From contig JAECYW010000007.1 in NCBI GenBank assembly GCA_023014335.1, positions 2,914,001 through 2,978,000 of the forward strand: a stretch of DNA of 64,000 nucleotides. The letters run 5' to 3'. Numbering within the stretch: position 1 is the stretch's first letter; every line of letters begins with the position of its first letter. Positions 1 through 11,725 of the stretch are shown piece by piece. Below the pieces are notes generated by a model. It ran no database searches and had not been told where the DNA came from. It saw only the letters and a list, made by a program, of their open reading frames with translations. Origin of the DNA: Galerina marginata. Its lineage: Eukaryota > Basidiomycota > Agaricomycetes > Agaricales > Galerinaceae. The position numbers were made by a program, and so were the translations under genes.

Positions 1-138
1 CTTGATTTTCTGAGATCTAAAGTAGCTAACCACCTGCTAGATTCGGGATTTATGGCTCGTCCGCATTTTATATTGGCCGGCTACAATGCTGAGCTTCATA
101 CACAGGATTTTTCAGAACTCACCTATCCGATGTGGTGA
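1..138 (+). CDS. C-terminal end of an unidentified protein (partial)
   Basis: Frame 1 is open from the first base of the window and ends at TGA 136-138, giving 45 residues that finish in Tyr-Pro-Met-Trp. The composition looks protein-like (for example HFILAGYNAEL) rather than random, but I do not recognise the family. The same spot also holds a good splice donor (GTGAGT from 135), so this could instead be an exon running into the membrane-protein gene that follows at about 252. The next exon could be joined in phase, but its sequence does not resemble the N-terminus expected of that family. I therefore favour the tail of a separate gene whose body lies outside the window. Confidence 0.3.
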   Translation, partial: LDFLRSKVANHLLDSGFMARPHFILAGYNAELHTQDFSELTYPMW

Positions 139-251
139 GTAGGTTTGTAACTCAAATGGCAATTATCTAAATTGTTTCTGCAAAGTTGTGCGTCTTAATA
201 TGAAGTTTAATGTGAATTAAAACGGATACGACGTTTCCTCGATCTTCAAAG

Positions 252-1207
252 CTGTCAACGTTTTTTCCTATATGAAGGATGGTTGGGGTTAACCGCATGT
301 ATACTTGCAGAAGGTAAGACAAATTTGCGTAATTGAACAAATGGGTTGACCCAATCCACAGCAATTCTTCAATTGCGACTATATGCCCTTTATTCTATGA
401 ATAAGAAGCTTACGGGTTTGACAGTGATATTCTATCTTGCTTGCTCGGGTACTTCTGCCTGGATATTGGAGACTAATTTGTCCACTCTGGTGGCAGGTAA
501 GAAACCGAGTTTCCGATTTTCCTTTCGGTGCTGAGCATAGAAACCGTAGCATCCCATCCGCTCTCAACACCGACTGGACCTTTCTGTATCACCACTGCGT
601 TTTCTCCTCATTTCTACTTGGCCTGGATACCCTTACTCGCATGCGAGAGTTTGCTGTGCGCTCTCGCAATAATCCGAGCAGTCAAGTCAGTCAAAAATAA
701 CGGTTCTGTTCTCCAGCGTGGATTGCGCTTGTTCAATATCCTCGTCCGAGATTCAGTCATGTATTTTGTGGGGTAGGGGATTTCCACTCGTCCTTCAAAT
801 TAAGGCTTAAGACTCTGACAGTGTTGGTGTCACAAAGCTTCTTTCTTTGATCATTTGGGTTACAGAGCCGGTAAATTCTGCGTATGCTGTCCATATTTAT
901 ATAGTTAACGTGTTTTTTTTGTTAGGATTATTTCGTGGAAGCACCCATTGGATTTTGTATTGCCATGTCATGCACCCTGGGAAGCCGATTGATTCTAAAC
1001 ATACGCGAGGCTGCGGCTAGAGACCAAGGGTCGCAGGTCTCAAGTTCCTACTTTCAAGAAGTTCTCCGGTCTGACGTAGGAAATGGCGTCGTGGATCTTC
1101 AAATCGAGGCAATTCCGGCTATGGCTTCACTCCAGGGCACTGACCCAGAGGCGACGTCTGGTGCAGGTGGAGCTGCTGGACAGCAAATGATGTCGGATGC
1201 CCAGTAG
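252..1207 (+). CDS. DUF6533-like multi-pass membrane protein, N-terminally incomplete
   Basis: Five exons can be joined in phase: about 252-313, 362-496, 541-772, 822-870 and 926-1207 (stop TAG). Introns are 44-55 bp with GT-AG borders. The product resembles the C-terminal two thirds of the DUF6533 family of Agaricomycete integral membrane proteins. It has the family-like segments YEGWLGL, LQLRLYALYSMNKK, FYLAWIPLLACESLLCAL, VRDSVMYF and SCTLGSRLILNIRE, the last followed by a hydrophilic Gln/Ala/Gly-rich tail. Several stretches are hydrophobic enough to be membrane helices. The usual N-terminal DUF6533 segment is not visible between 139 and 252, so the gene is either truncated or its first exons are too diverged to see. 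A related, more damaged copy lies at 9485-10229 on the same strand. The molecular function of this family is unknown. Confidence 0.6.
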
Positions 1208-4200
1208 AATACAGGGGATGATTCGAGGGCGTTCTAATGAACGGGATAATTAGTAGATAACTGGTTTCGGGGATAGGTTATTCGGGGTGGTATTTCAAGT
1301 CTTCAACGAAGCTGGTAATAAATCCGTGATCAGAGGAGAAGGGTTTTTTTCTGAGTTCATTGGATGCCAGCCAAGGAAGTACAACATGTTGAGCGACAAA
1401 TACTCGGAAATCCATGAGATAATTTTTGATGCCCCCTCTTGGAATAAATACCCGTGAGTCTGTCGCAAGTTCGAATCCCAGTTTGGTAGGTATTCGTGCC
1501 CATACGATTTGGCTAATTATTGTACGGATGTTTCCTTCATGAAAAGGTGCTGTACTTCGTTAACACCTAGGGGATATTGTCGGACTGCATGGAGAACAAG
1601 GCTTCGTCGCGTTTACACGCTCCCATAAGTGGCAAAGTATTACTGCAGATTGAAAGGAGCATAATAAAAAAATGAGCTAATCCCGGACTCTGTGGACGTA
1701 TCCCATAATAGAAGCGAAGTAGGCGCTAACTGGTCATACATAATAGCAATGGCCTTGGGTCCGTGCTTATGGCCAGTTGCGAAGCATGATTAGAGACAGT
1801 TTGCTATAGACATAGCCGTGACTTTGTTGTTACTGAGTTGAGTATTCCCCAGGAGTCACTGCTAAGTAAGTTGTGGAGGGGAATATTAGAAATTCAGAGC
1901 GTGATGAGCTGAGGCATAGAATCCAGTCCCGAATGTAAAGGAATGGTGGGGACTATAGACGGTGATATGATATGATATAGCATGAAATTAATTCATAGAA
2001 ATAGAGGTGAATATTTTACGGCACAAAAGGAGAGCGAAGTTCGACGTGACAATGAAGGTCAACGACTCTGAGGCCGGTTATACGGCGCATAGCAGAGCGG
2101 TTTACGTATAGGTCATGGACTTCGCTCTCCACCAGCCAGCAATGCAAGAAGCGAAACCGAGCACAGGGATGAGTAGAAGACTGAATAGTGGAAGAGATTC
2201 GTGGCGTAAAATATGCGGGATAATGAGTAGCTAATTTGGAAACCGAGAGTGGAGATCGGCTTGAAAATTGCGCGAAATGGCAAGCGATACAGATGAGAGA
2301 CAGGACGGGTATATGGAATGCCAACTGATCTTGTAATTGAAAGAAACTTTCAGGTATCTTTAACGAAATGGACCCGACCTTCATCCCTGCACTTTGATAA
2401 ACGTACACGGAGAGCTAGACCAACGAAGCCTCGCTCTGATAGCACAACGAAATTCAAACCACTGGTGCTGAGTGGCACAGGGATTCAGAAAGATCGTTGA
2501 GATGACGTGGGTTGTAGGCTGCTCTCTTTACGAATTAAAGCAAGGGATGGAAGGAAAATTCTGTGAGGGAATTGTGAGGTCAGGGAAGGAAAGGAATGTC
2601 GTGCCAAAGACGGCTTAAGGCTGCCTTTTAAGATAAGATAACCTCGGCTTGGGTTCGGCCATCATCGTGTGATTTCTGTTGATGGGTAACGTTACACACA
2701 CGTTGAATTTTGTCTCTACACCACTTCGCCAATTTTCTTCACCATACGTGCCGCCACTGGATACAATGAGATGAGACGTAGATCTCATTACGGCTCTATA
2801 AAGTAAATGTACGTATCTTTCCGTAAGTTTCGTACGGTCAAATGAGTTGATGGTTGTCATTTTTCAATAACTCGGACGACAGGTCGGAAATATCTAGTTC
2901 CCACCTCGAGTCCTCCGTAAATGTTTGGTTCGCGGCCAGCCGCTTCCCCATATCTGCTTACTGTTAGGTTATACTATGCCGCTGAAAATCGTTCTCTGGT
3001 GTGCTTTGATAGAAGTCCCTGCATATCCACTTATCCATAAAAACCCATAGCCTTACTCCGCATACTTCACCTTGCGATTGCGAAGTCATTGAGATCGCCC
3101 GTTCAAGCCTATGTTTTTGAAGGTAAGCTCTCACAAGATGACATAATTCTCAATTAATTACCGATTTTTTCCGCTCTCAGCTCACTGCTTCCTATGACTG
3201 CATCGCTCGTCCATTGTCCACGCACATCGACCACGGCTCCTGCCACCGTCCCGTGGCTTACTGCCGAGTTGTCCCGTCTGCCAGAAGCACCAGGTCCTGC
3301 CCCCGAATCAGAGCTTGTACTTCCGATTCGACGTCGAACTCGATATTCACTACAAGCCTCCCTTGAACCCCAATTGGGGGGCACCGACGTCCAGCCTAGG
3401 CGTCATGGCTGTGGATATGGATTCTACGATTACAGCGGGTCGCTCATGGTCTTACATAGCTGACGATCCGCGCTTGGGATCGGCTCGGCTGGTACGAATG
3501 AAGCTGCAGAGGGTTAGAGCCCTGGTTGAGGGGATTGGCTCTTCCATCGCACAGGAGCGGACGAATTCGAGTGTGTCTCCGCCGTGGCGATGGGCTAAGT
3601 GGCCTGAACACAGACCGCGGCGACTGGTCTTAATTGCACTGAGAATCAGTGATGGAGGCCTACCCACAAGATTATCGTATCAACAGGTCCTGGCTAGATC
3701 CTTTCCCATGATGAAGTAGCAATGAATTTGGTTTTTTTTTTGGTAGGGTCCCATATTAATATTTCTTTCCTTATTATGCTGATGTCTGACGACAGGATCA
3801 CATCAAGTTGGGCGGCATTTCATCTCAGGCCCGAGGATTTTCGTCCTCTAGGTGGTGTCACTGACGAAGTTCACCGCCTACCGTTGCCCCCCTTTCTATG
3901 CGCAGGTAAGGCTTGACCATCTCCGTTTCACTCTCGGGTTTGACACCGTCTATCTGCAGCCTTGTCATCCGACACTATGGGTCGTTGTTCTCGCCTGTGT
4001 ACTCAGACGTGTTCTTATGGAAGAGGAGGTAAGCAACAATTTATTCAATTCTCTTCTGTGATAAATTATCAATCTATGTTTTCTTCCAGGCTCCGGGTCG
4101 CACCGCGAATTAATAGGCCTACTCAGATCTTCTCCTTTTCCGTATATAAGAAGTGGAAATAATGGCACTTCGGAGTCAACCACCAGCTACCTGAGGAATT

Positions 4201-5133
4201 CGACCAGCCAGTGACAGTGCCAGTTTCAGCGTAATCGACTCCCTTTCCTCGTTCTCGTCCTATCGGCTCGCTACACCTAGGGACTCTCCACCTTCGCAGA
4301 AGGTTCCTGCGTCCGCCTCTCGTAGTACCTGCGTTCAATTTACTAAAATCTATCTATACTCAGTCTGCATCACAGGATCGAAAAGCAGCGATGGATGTGT
4401 TACGTGGGCCATGCCCGAGTTCAACGTTCAACTCCAACCTCGACATCGATACTTGTTCATGAGGCTGCGTGTAAGATTGAAGCTCTGGATGCGATGCTAC
4501 GCCATGAACGCCGGATCGTAATAGGAAGCTTGGCAGTGTCCATCGAAATCACAGTAGAGGCATAATTGCACGCGAGTTCTTGGTTCATTCGACCGAGATA
4601 GTGCCTTCCATGTTCTATCGGTGCGCCTTCACTTTAGTTTCATTTTTTGCATCATTATATTGACGACGATCGAGCAGAGCCTCCCGTGACTCATCGACGA
4701 TAACAACAATATAGCCTTGATATAGCCTTCCGGGTACGTGTTAGTCGATGGCGCTTGTTGAAGAACACCCCACTGTTGACGCCATCAACCTCTTCATGGG
4801 CAATTGGCCCCCTTTATGATTTTACGACCGTGAGTACCACTTCAGATCCATAATTAGCGTTGGCTGTGTTCCCGTAGAAGACGTGAGATTCAGAGGGTAC
4901 CGCTCTTTTCCGCTTGCCTTTATTAATAATAAAACAGAATGCCCACGCATCGTTTTGTTTACTCTAAAGCGAACTTTGATCACTGATTGATAAGGCTTTG
5001 AACGCAGTGCTCCCACTACAGTCGCTGGGATTTCGGCAGTTCCTAACTTGTCCAACTTGGTGTCCTTTCCTTCCGTCGGCCTTTATCAACACGGAACTGT
5101 GTTCACTGTTCAGCATCACGGCAGGAGAGGAGA
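1208..5133. other. No confident gene; unassigned sequence
   Basis: About 3.9 kb with only short open frames on both strands. Frames near 3315-3719 (+) and 2016-2408 (-) have no recognisable motif and no convincing splice context. I see no RNA gene, tandem repeat or terminal inverted repeat. It may contain diverged exons, but nothing I can support. Confidence 0.4.
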
Positions 5134-7022
5134 ATTTCTTTCTTCTTCGGAAGGAGGAAGCCCGTGCCCCTACCCCGGCCTCCAGCAAGTGTCATCGTAG
5201 CACAAAGTCCAAGCCAAGCACTGTCCCAGATATCAAGTGCTGGCAGGGAACCCACTGGATACCAGCAGTCTGGGAGTCTGTATGATGATAACACTCCCTC
5301 CTTGTAAGTTCTGCCGAATATCGACATATCTACATCTACTGAGCTACGTGGTCCAGAATTGGAAACGACCATGTTACTATACCGCTGGAGAAACAGCCCC
5401 CCCGTGAACGCCCCGCTTTCCCGTGGTCTGTCCGCCGTCTCAATCTCATTCCCCCGACTATCATTAACAAGTCCGGTGTCGCCCCTCCTGCGTCACCATC
5501 GCCTTCTCCATTTTCACGTTACGGCCATGCACTTCCCGCTACAGCTACCCCCAACGGAGACCTCTATCTCTTCGGAGGCCTCGTCCGGGAATCGGCACGG
5601 AACGACGTCTACTTATTCCGAACACGCGACAATACTGCGAGTCTCTTTCAGACGAGGGGAGAGGTCCCGAGTCCTCGATTTGGTCACGCTTGCGCCCTGC
5701 TTGGGAATGTGCTTATCGTGTGGGGTGGAGAAACCAACGCCTACCCATATTCATCGGATAGACAAGATAACGGGCTGTACTTGTTGAATCTTAGTGCGTA
5801 CCTCTGTGATCTCACCCTCGGTCAAGATTATCATTTCAGAATTCAATAGTTTCACGAGAGTGGAGTCACTTGGGTGTTTCTGGTCCTTCACCAGTGGGGA
5901 GATATGGTCATACTGTAACCATGATCGGCGCCAAGTTCTTTGTATTTGGTGGTCAACTGAACGAGATGTTCTTAAACGACCTTTGGGCCTTTGATTTCAG
6001 CTCACGTGGGTCTTTGCACACCGATCTATTTTGTGTATTCAATATTGATTCAAGTAAGGACGACGTCTGCTTGGGAGCTATGGGAGCCCGCGAGCCCAGA
6101 AAGGCCAGCACCAAGAACCGGTCACGTATGTGTAACACATGAAGACCAGATCATCATGTACGCTAACTATCTTCGTCTTGGATCTCAAGTTTAATGTGTT
6201 ATTCATAAAGTTTTGGTGGAACGGACGGAAAATATCACTACAATGATACTTGGTCATTCAACATGCAGACAAAGAATTGGACAGAATTGCGTTGCATCGG
6301 ATTCATACCTCCTGCCCGAGAAGGTCATGCGGCTGCCATTCTGGGCAATGTAATCTATGTTTTTGGTGGCCGCGGTGTCGACGGAAGGGACTTGGGTGAA
6401 CTGCATGCTTTCAGAATCTCGAGTGCGTCTCAAATGCGTTGACTCTTTCTCTAACAATATTGAACGTGTTTCGATTATAGATCAGCGATGGTATATGTTC
6501 CAGAACTTGGGTCCATCACCAAGCGGTCGGTCAGGTCACGCTATGGCGTCAATCGGCACAAAGCTATTTGTTCTTGGAGGCGAATCATTCTCGACACCCC
6601 AATCAGATGATCCAAATTGTACACATACTTTGGAGACGAGTGCGTTTATTATTAATTCCATGTAATGATATCGTTTAATATTCCCGTGTACAGAACACAT
6701 CAAGTACCCACCTGACGGGGTACCACCAACCAACCAGAACAATTCTCGAAATCTTTCTATCACAAATGCGGATCCCCAGAACGGCCAGATCAGCCAAACA
6801 GAGTCGATTGTTAGCCGGGATAAAAATACCGAACCTGCAGTCATATCTCTCAAAGAACCATTCGATGCTGCGTACAGTGCCTATATTTCTGGGCGTGATT
6901 CGGCAGCGGGCATGTCTTTGTATTCAATGGCGTCCTCGCGGACAAACTCGACAGACTATGGCCATTATTATACTCGGTGGGCAATTTCGCAAGAAACCAT
7001 CCAAGATTCAGAGTCAGTATAG
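5134..7022 (+). pseudogene. Tea1-like kelch-repeat protein, truncated copy without a start codon
   Basis: Seven exons join in perfect phase: 5134-5303, 5357-5793, 5850-6005, 6055-6157, 6211-6422, 6481-6639 and 6694-7022, about 521 codons. The product matches the conserved fungal kelch protein related to Tea1, a cell-end polarity factor. Successive kelch blades carry motifs such as SRYGHALPA, DLYLFGG, VGRYGHTV, KFFVFGGQ, IIIFGGTDG, HYNDTW, REGHAAA, VIYVFGGRG, GRSGHAMAS and LFVLGGES. Two defects are visible. The first codon of the conserved start (Met-Ser-Phe-Phe in the family, from memory) reads ATT at 5134-5136, and no in-frame ATG exists back to the upstream stop codon. The protein also ends soon after the propeller (TAG 7020-7022), whereas full-length relatives continue into a long coiled coil. 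Introns are retained, so this is a DNA-level duplicate rather than a retrocopy. An undetected upstream exon could still supply a start. Confidence 0.8.
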
Positions 7023-9484
7023 AAGTACATGTAAAATCAAGACTTGTTTTGGGATCGTAATGAATAGTAAAGAGGCGATTTGTTGTTCATAATTTAAAAT
7101 TGGGCCATTTTTCGATAGTCGAATGAGGACCTACGAATGAATTGGCGGCTAAATGGCCAGGAACCGAGGAAGAAGGAACCGAATGAGAACCTAAAGATGA
7201 GGATAGGAATTTAAAAACTTCTGGGAGGAAAGGAAATAGTCCCAAGGATGAAGAACAAGTCCGTCGTCGTCCTTGTTCAACTTTGTTGTCTTTTTTTGAA
7301 TAGCCGAGTCGTCGTCACGTGTTGGGTTTTTCCTTTGTTCCGGTCCTGCGTTCACGACGACTGATATTTCTGTCATTACCATGTAAGACTTCTAGCTCTT
7401 ACTCCCCTGCAGCTCGACGACGCGATCTTGACTTGAAGAAGTAAATGTACGCATATTCATCAACTTTGGTTCTCTGCTCTGATGCCATTCCCCTGGATCC
7501 CCATCTAGTGCGGAATACACTTTTTTCTCATCGGCTGCAAGGCAACTGCAAGAACGCTCGTATAAGTTTCTGAGGTGTCTAGCTCTCCAAGACATTCGCG
7601 CTACTTTGGCATGTGTCATATTGTTTCTTTCACCTCACTTTCTAACGCGTATCCATGTCCATCTCTTAGTCTAACCAAACTCTGCTCACATTTGACTGCG
7701 ACTGAAATCTCTGGCTCATGCGCTGGCTCGGTGTGAGTTCAATTCGTTTTCATAGTCCTATCCGGCTGACTATCTGAACCTAGGAACCGTTGTGTGGGAG
7801 CTACTTAGACCTAGATCGCAAGCCAGGCCTTTCGCCATGCGGTTGTATAGCTGGACTTTGTTAGAACTGGAGATGGTTTAGCAAGGACGAGGCGATGGTT
7901 TCTACCGGCGTTACGTCTCGAGTCTTGACCGCTCGTAAGTCTTTTCGTGATGTACTCCGAGCTTGTTCCATATGCTACATAGAGCAACAATATAGAAACC
8001 ACCTTTATCATCATGCCGATCTTCATTGATGAAACACTTGCCTTGAGGTTCTAAATGCCCGAGACCTTGAAACCCGCGATGATCATCAGCGATCTCCATT
8101 TCACCTAATAAGTCTACATCATTCACGAACCATATACAGCTATTGAATATTCATAGCCCATAATTCTCCGGATGACTTTCCTGCAAGCCCCATGATTGTT
8201 TGGTCATTGAACTCTCGTCACCTCCGTACTCGTACTTCTTTGCTGATATCCACTTTATGAATAGACTCCGGCGTTCATGTGAACCATTCGGTATCGAACT
8301 TGAGTGAAGGCCGACCTCGTTCATGCCCGTGCGTTCATAGTTGCGTTCATCGGCAGCACCGAGGCTTACCCAGGCCAACTAAAATTAGATTTGATGCCGC
8401 ATCAACCTACTTCAGATCCTAAACTCCGCTTCATCATCGTGATGCCCCATATCCCGTTTTCAAAGACTCGACCGTGACAGTGGCACCAGGTGGCACCGCG
8501 TTCGAAGGCTGCAAATTATTAAAGGGGTCCTCCAATCGAATCACTTCTACACCTGATTGCAATGACTCCCCAAGCACCTCTCGATCTCATCACAACGTTG
8601 GAAGTGATTCGACTAACTCGATATTGCCAATGTAGGTCTTTCTGACGTTCCAAACTGCCTGCACACATGAACTCTTGGCGTCCACTAGTGGCTTCAGGGA
8701 CCATCCTCATATTCGAGCATTGTGTGTCCCATTATTTTTTGAGATGAAGTAGGCGATGCTTACTTTCTTAATCGGAAGTGATCAACCTAGATAAAGAGGT
8801 ACATAATTCGGCCCATCACGGTGTACGTCCCCGTTTCCTGATACTTATTAGGTTCGGCTAGTATGGGTGAAGATTCACGTTCATTCATTCTGCCTTCGAT
8901 TCATTCAACTTACAATCGACGAAGCAACGCCCGTGGTCATTTGGAAAAGGCATATTTCTGACAGTACGGTTTTACAACTCGAATAGAGGTGATTTCACCG
9001 GCACTAAAATCTTTATAGACGCGTTACTTTACACTTTTAGTGTTTATGTGAGACTAAATGCTTATCACCACTTTATCTATTGTACAAGGCTAATTTTGCT
9101 CCTAGAATCAACTTCTACGGTACCACTCCCTTCCTCGACATCACTGCTAAATATTGACCATATTTCTTAGGCTTCTTCAACCCCGGAGTTACTGATTCGG
9201 TAAATAACGATGCATGACGTGTCTTATACCACTTCATATTGATCAGAAGTAGTTGTAGGTGTCCTAAGAACTTCGTATCCACTCAGCTAAGGTCATTCCA
9301 AAAGTTGTGAGTGTATCAATTCCTTTCTACATTACTTGTAATTAATGCTCTTCGTCGAAAAGGCACTCGTTTTTACACCTGGACTGGGATTGGGGGTGGC
9401 ATCATTGTTTTGCTCACTGAAGGTGGCTCTAACGACACTCCGATTTGATATCTCACAGTTTCTCATCGTTCATTTTCGTGCAAG
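7023..9484. other. No confident gene; unassigned sequence
   Basis: About 2.5 kb between the kelch copy and the second DUF6533-like copy. Minus-strand frames at 7811-8126 and 8151-8378 have somewhat protein-like composition, but no recognisable motif and no joinable exon series. I see no repeats or RNA genes here. Confidence 0.35.
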
Positions 9485-10229
9485 GGATGCTACAAATGCG
9501 GATTTACGCACTCTATTCGCTGAGCAAAAAAATTCTGGCATTAATGTTATTTTTCTTCACCGCGGGAACGTGTATTTGCACATGGGTTCTTGGAACGAAG
9601 TTATCGACACCAGCAGGTAAGTTGTTGTAATCTTTCTATGAAGCCTGACGACTCACAATGAGTTTATAATTTGAAGGGATCCGAGGGCAGGGGTTGATAA
9701 CTCCTGTAGGCAAGTTCTGCGTCCTGAATCATTCCAACGCCGTCGACCCTTTCTACGCATTCTGGATACCGGTTCTTGCATTTGAATGCCTTTTGTGCCT
9801 CTTGGCAATCAATTCTGGCCTTCAATCTCGCAAAAACGATGGGGGCGAACTTTACAGGGGCCCAATGGGTCTCCTTCGTGTTCTTGTGAGAGATTCTGTA
9901 CTTTATTTCATAATGTGAGCTTCGGGCATTTTTTTGAAAGACAGAAAATTCACGATTTCGTAGCATTGGCGCCACCTATTTGACCTCTCTTCTCGTTTGG
10001 GCATTGGCGCCGGTAAGCGGTCGCTGTGTATCTAGAAAACCAAGACTGAATACAACAGTTTTCCTTCATCGATGTGCCGACCGGTTTTTCGACGGCATTC
10101 TCCTGTGTCTTTGCATGCAGGATATTTCTAAATATTCGACATGTAGCGGATACACATTCGCTCCCGTCGTTCCAAATATCGGAGCCCATTGCATTTGTTA
10201 CTTCTGATCGGCGATCTCATAATGATTGA
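9485..10229 (+). pseudogene. DUF6533-like membrane protein, second damaged copy
   Basis: Exons 9485-9616, 9677-9914 and 9964-10012 join in phase and parallel exons 2-4 of the gene at 252-1207. Landmarks are LQMRIYALYSLSKK, FYAFWIPVLAFECLLCLL, VRDSVLYF and TYLTSLLVWALAP before a GTAAGC donor. The end is degenerate. Around 10170-10229 a fragment resembling the family's penultimate helix (SEPIAFV) is followed at once by a scrambled sequence and stops, instead of the conserved NRLILNVRE-like segment seen in the first copy. The N-terminal exons are also not detectable. Residue differences from the first copy are substantial, so the duplication is not recent. I infer a pseudogene; a short alternative C-terminus cannot be excluded without transcripts. 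Confidence 0.6.
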
Positions 10230-10550
10230 TGAATGCTGATCCGGAACAGAGGAAGCGATCCAAAAGTGTCCGGATGGGTTATATGTATTTTATGTTTTCG
10301 AGGCTCTGTAACTGTGGCTAAGCCTACTTTAAACATGCAAGAAGAGCGGCCAAATCAGCCAGGATGACTGAAACGAGCTTCTTCAGGTCAGTAAGATTGG
10401 TGAGACAACAAAGAACAGGTGATGTTCTGCTAAGAAAAGGTGAGCGGCAGGTGGAGCATATCGATCTCCATATTCAGTTCTGTGCCTATTCGAGATCGAA
10501 AATACCGACGGATCTTGGTAGAACGATCCAACACGACCAAGAAACGTCTA

Positions 10551-11725
10551 CTATTGCTCATATCTTGGTGGCTCAATGGAGCCATACAGGGTATATGAAT
10601 CCGAAGAATTTTCGTGGGGGACGGGGCCGGCCCAATAACGCTGTGCGGCTTCACCACCTTTGGAAGGCGGTATAATCCCTTGAGACGGCGATGTTGATGT
10701 AGGATACGAGAACTGGGACGGAGTGGCCGCGTTGGTAGAGACGCTGTATGCCCCGCCATAAGGCCGGTATTGCTCCGTCGTAATTGTGGGATTGAAGAAC
10801 ACGTTTGGGTCGGGGTATGGATGAGGTACTGGCGCTAATTAATTCAAGTTTAATCCCAATGTCATATAGGAAAGGCAGGAGATTTTATTCACGTCTCTGA
10901 AGGTCGTTCTTTACGCGCTTGCGACGAAGCCAAAAGACGAAAACAGCGATTCCGATTAAGGCAAGGCCGCCAAGCAAGCCGCCCACGATTGCGCCAATTG
11001 GGACAGAACCCGAGTGAGATTGCGCACTATTCGCAGCTTGTGTTCCAGCGACCGCAGGTAATGGAGTTGATGGTGAAGACAGAGGCGAAGATGGCGATGA
11101 CCCAGTCGAAGATGGCGATGTCATAGGGGAAAATGACGACGACGCATGTGAGGAAGGCAATGACACAGGCAGAGATGACGACGGCACAGGGGAAGATGGG
11201 GACGGCTCCGGAGAAGATGGTGGCGGCACAGGCAACGGTGATGCTGGCGAGCTGACCGGAGAATCAGACGGATTAATGAGGAGATAATCAATGAAGAGAG
11301 CGGCGTTGTTTAAATGAGTGACGACAAGGGTATGCGTGCCCGGCGCTAAGGGTTTAGATTGGAAATAATTTTGTTGGAATTGGAATTGCGACTGTTCTGT
11401 AGCGTTATAAGTCGTTGCTGGCCCACCATCAACGCTATAGGATGAGAGAACGAATTTGGGGACACCAGGGTCGAAGTGCGTAATTGTTCCCCATACACTA
11501 ATGCCTGTACCTTTGGGTACACCATGATGTCAGAATATAGCGCTCGAAAAATGGCAATAGATGCTCGCCAGAGAATGTTATGCTGGCGGTTGCCCCAGGT
11601 GTACCAGTAAACGTCGAAGTTCCCTGGTAATCCGAAACATTTCCCCCTCTTGTCCAACTTCCAGTAGGCGTGTAGTTGATAATGGGGTCGTGATCGTCAA
11701 TGTAATGTGCAGCTACAGTTGCCAT
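10551..11725 (-). CDS. Single-pass cell-surface protein with N-terminal beta-sandwich-like domain and Ser/Pro-rich stalk
   Basis: Three exons, complement of 11569-11725, 10893-11504 and 10834-10551, join in phase to 350 residues from ATG 11725 to TAG 10551-10553. Residues 1 to about 135 follow the pattern of a common Agaricomycete extracellular domain: DDHDP near the N-terminus, a GSW...YQGTSTF stretch, an SSYSVDGGPATTY block and a GTHTLVVTH...FIDYLL block. Then comes a stalk of more than 80 residues made almost only of Ser, Pro and Thr, expected to be O-glycosylated. One transmembrane helix (IGAIVGGLLGGLALIGIAVF) follows, then a basic RRKR stop-transfer motif and a roughly 95-residue cytoplasmic tail rich in Pro, Ser and Tyr. 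There is no classical N-terminal signal peptide, which in my memory is also true of relatives. The first intron uses a GC donor (11568-11567, GCGAGC). A role in wall sensing or adhesion is plausible but unproven. Confidence 0.8.

Noticed and set aside
2016..2408. 130-codon minus-strand frame
   Set aside because: No recognisable domain, no usable splice partners and low-complexity Ser/His-rich composition; probably chance.
7811..8378. Series of minus-strand frames with charged residues
   Set aside because: Stops separate the pieces and I found no splice sites that join them in phase.
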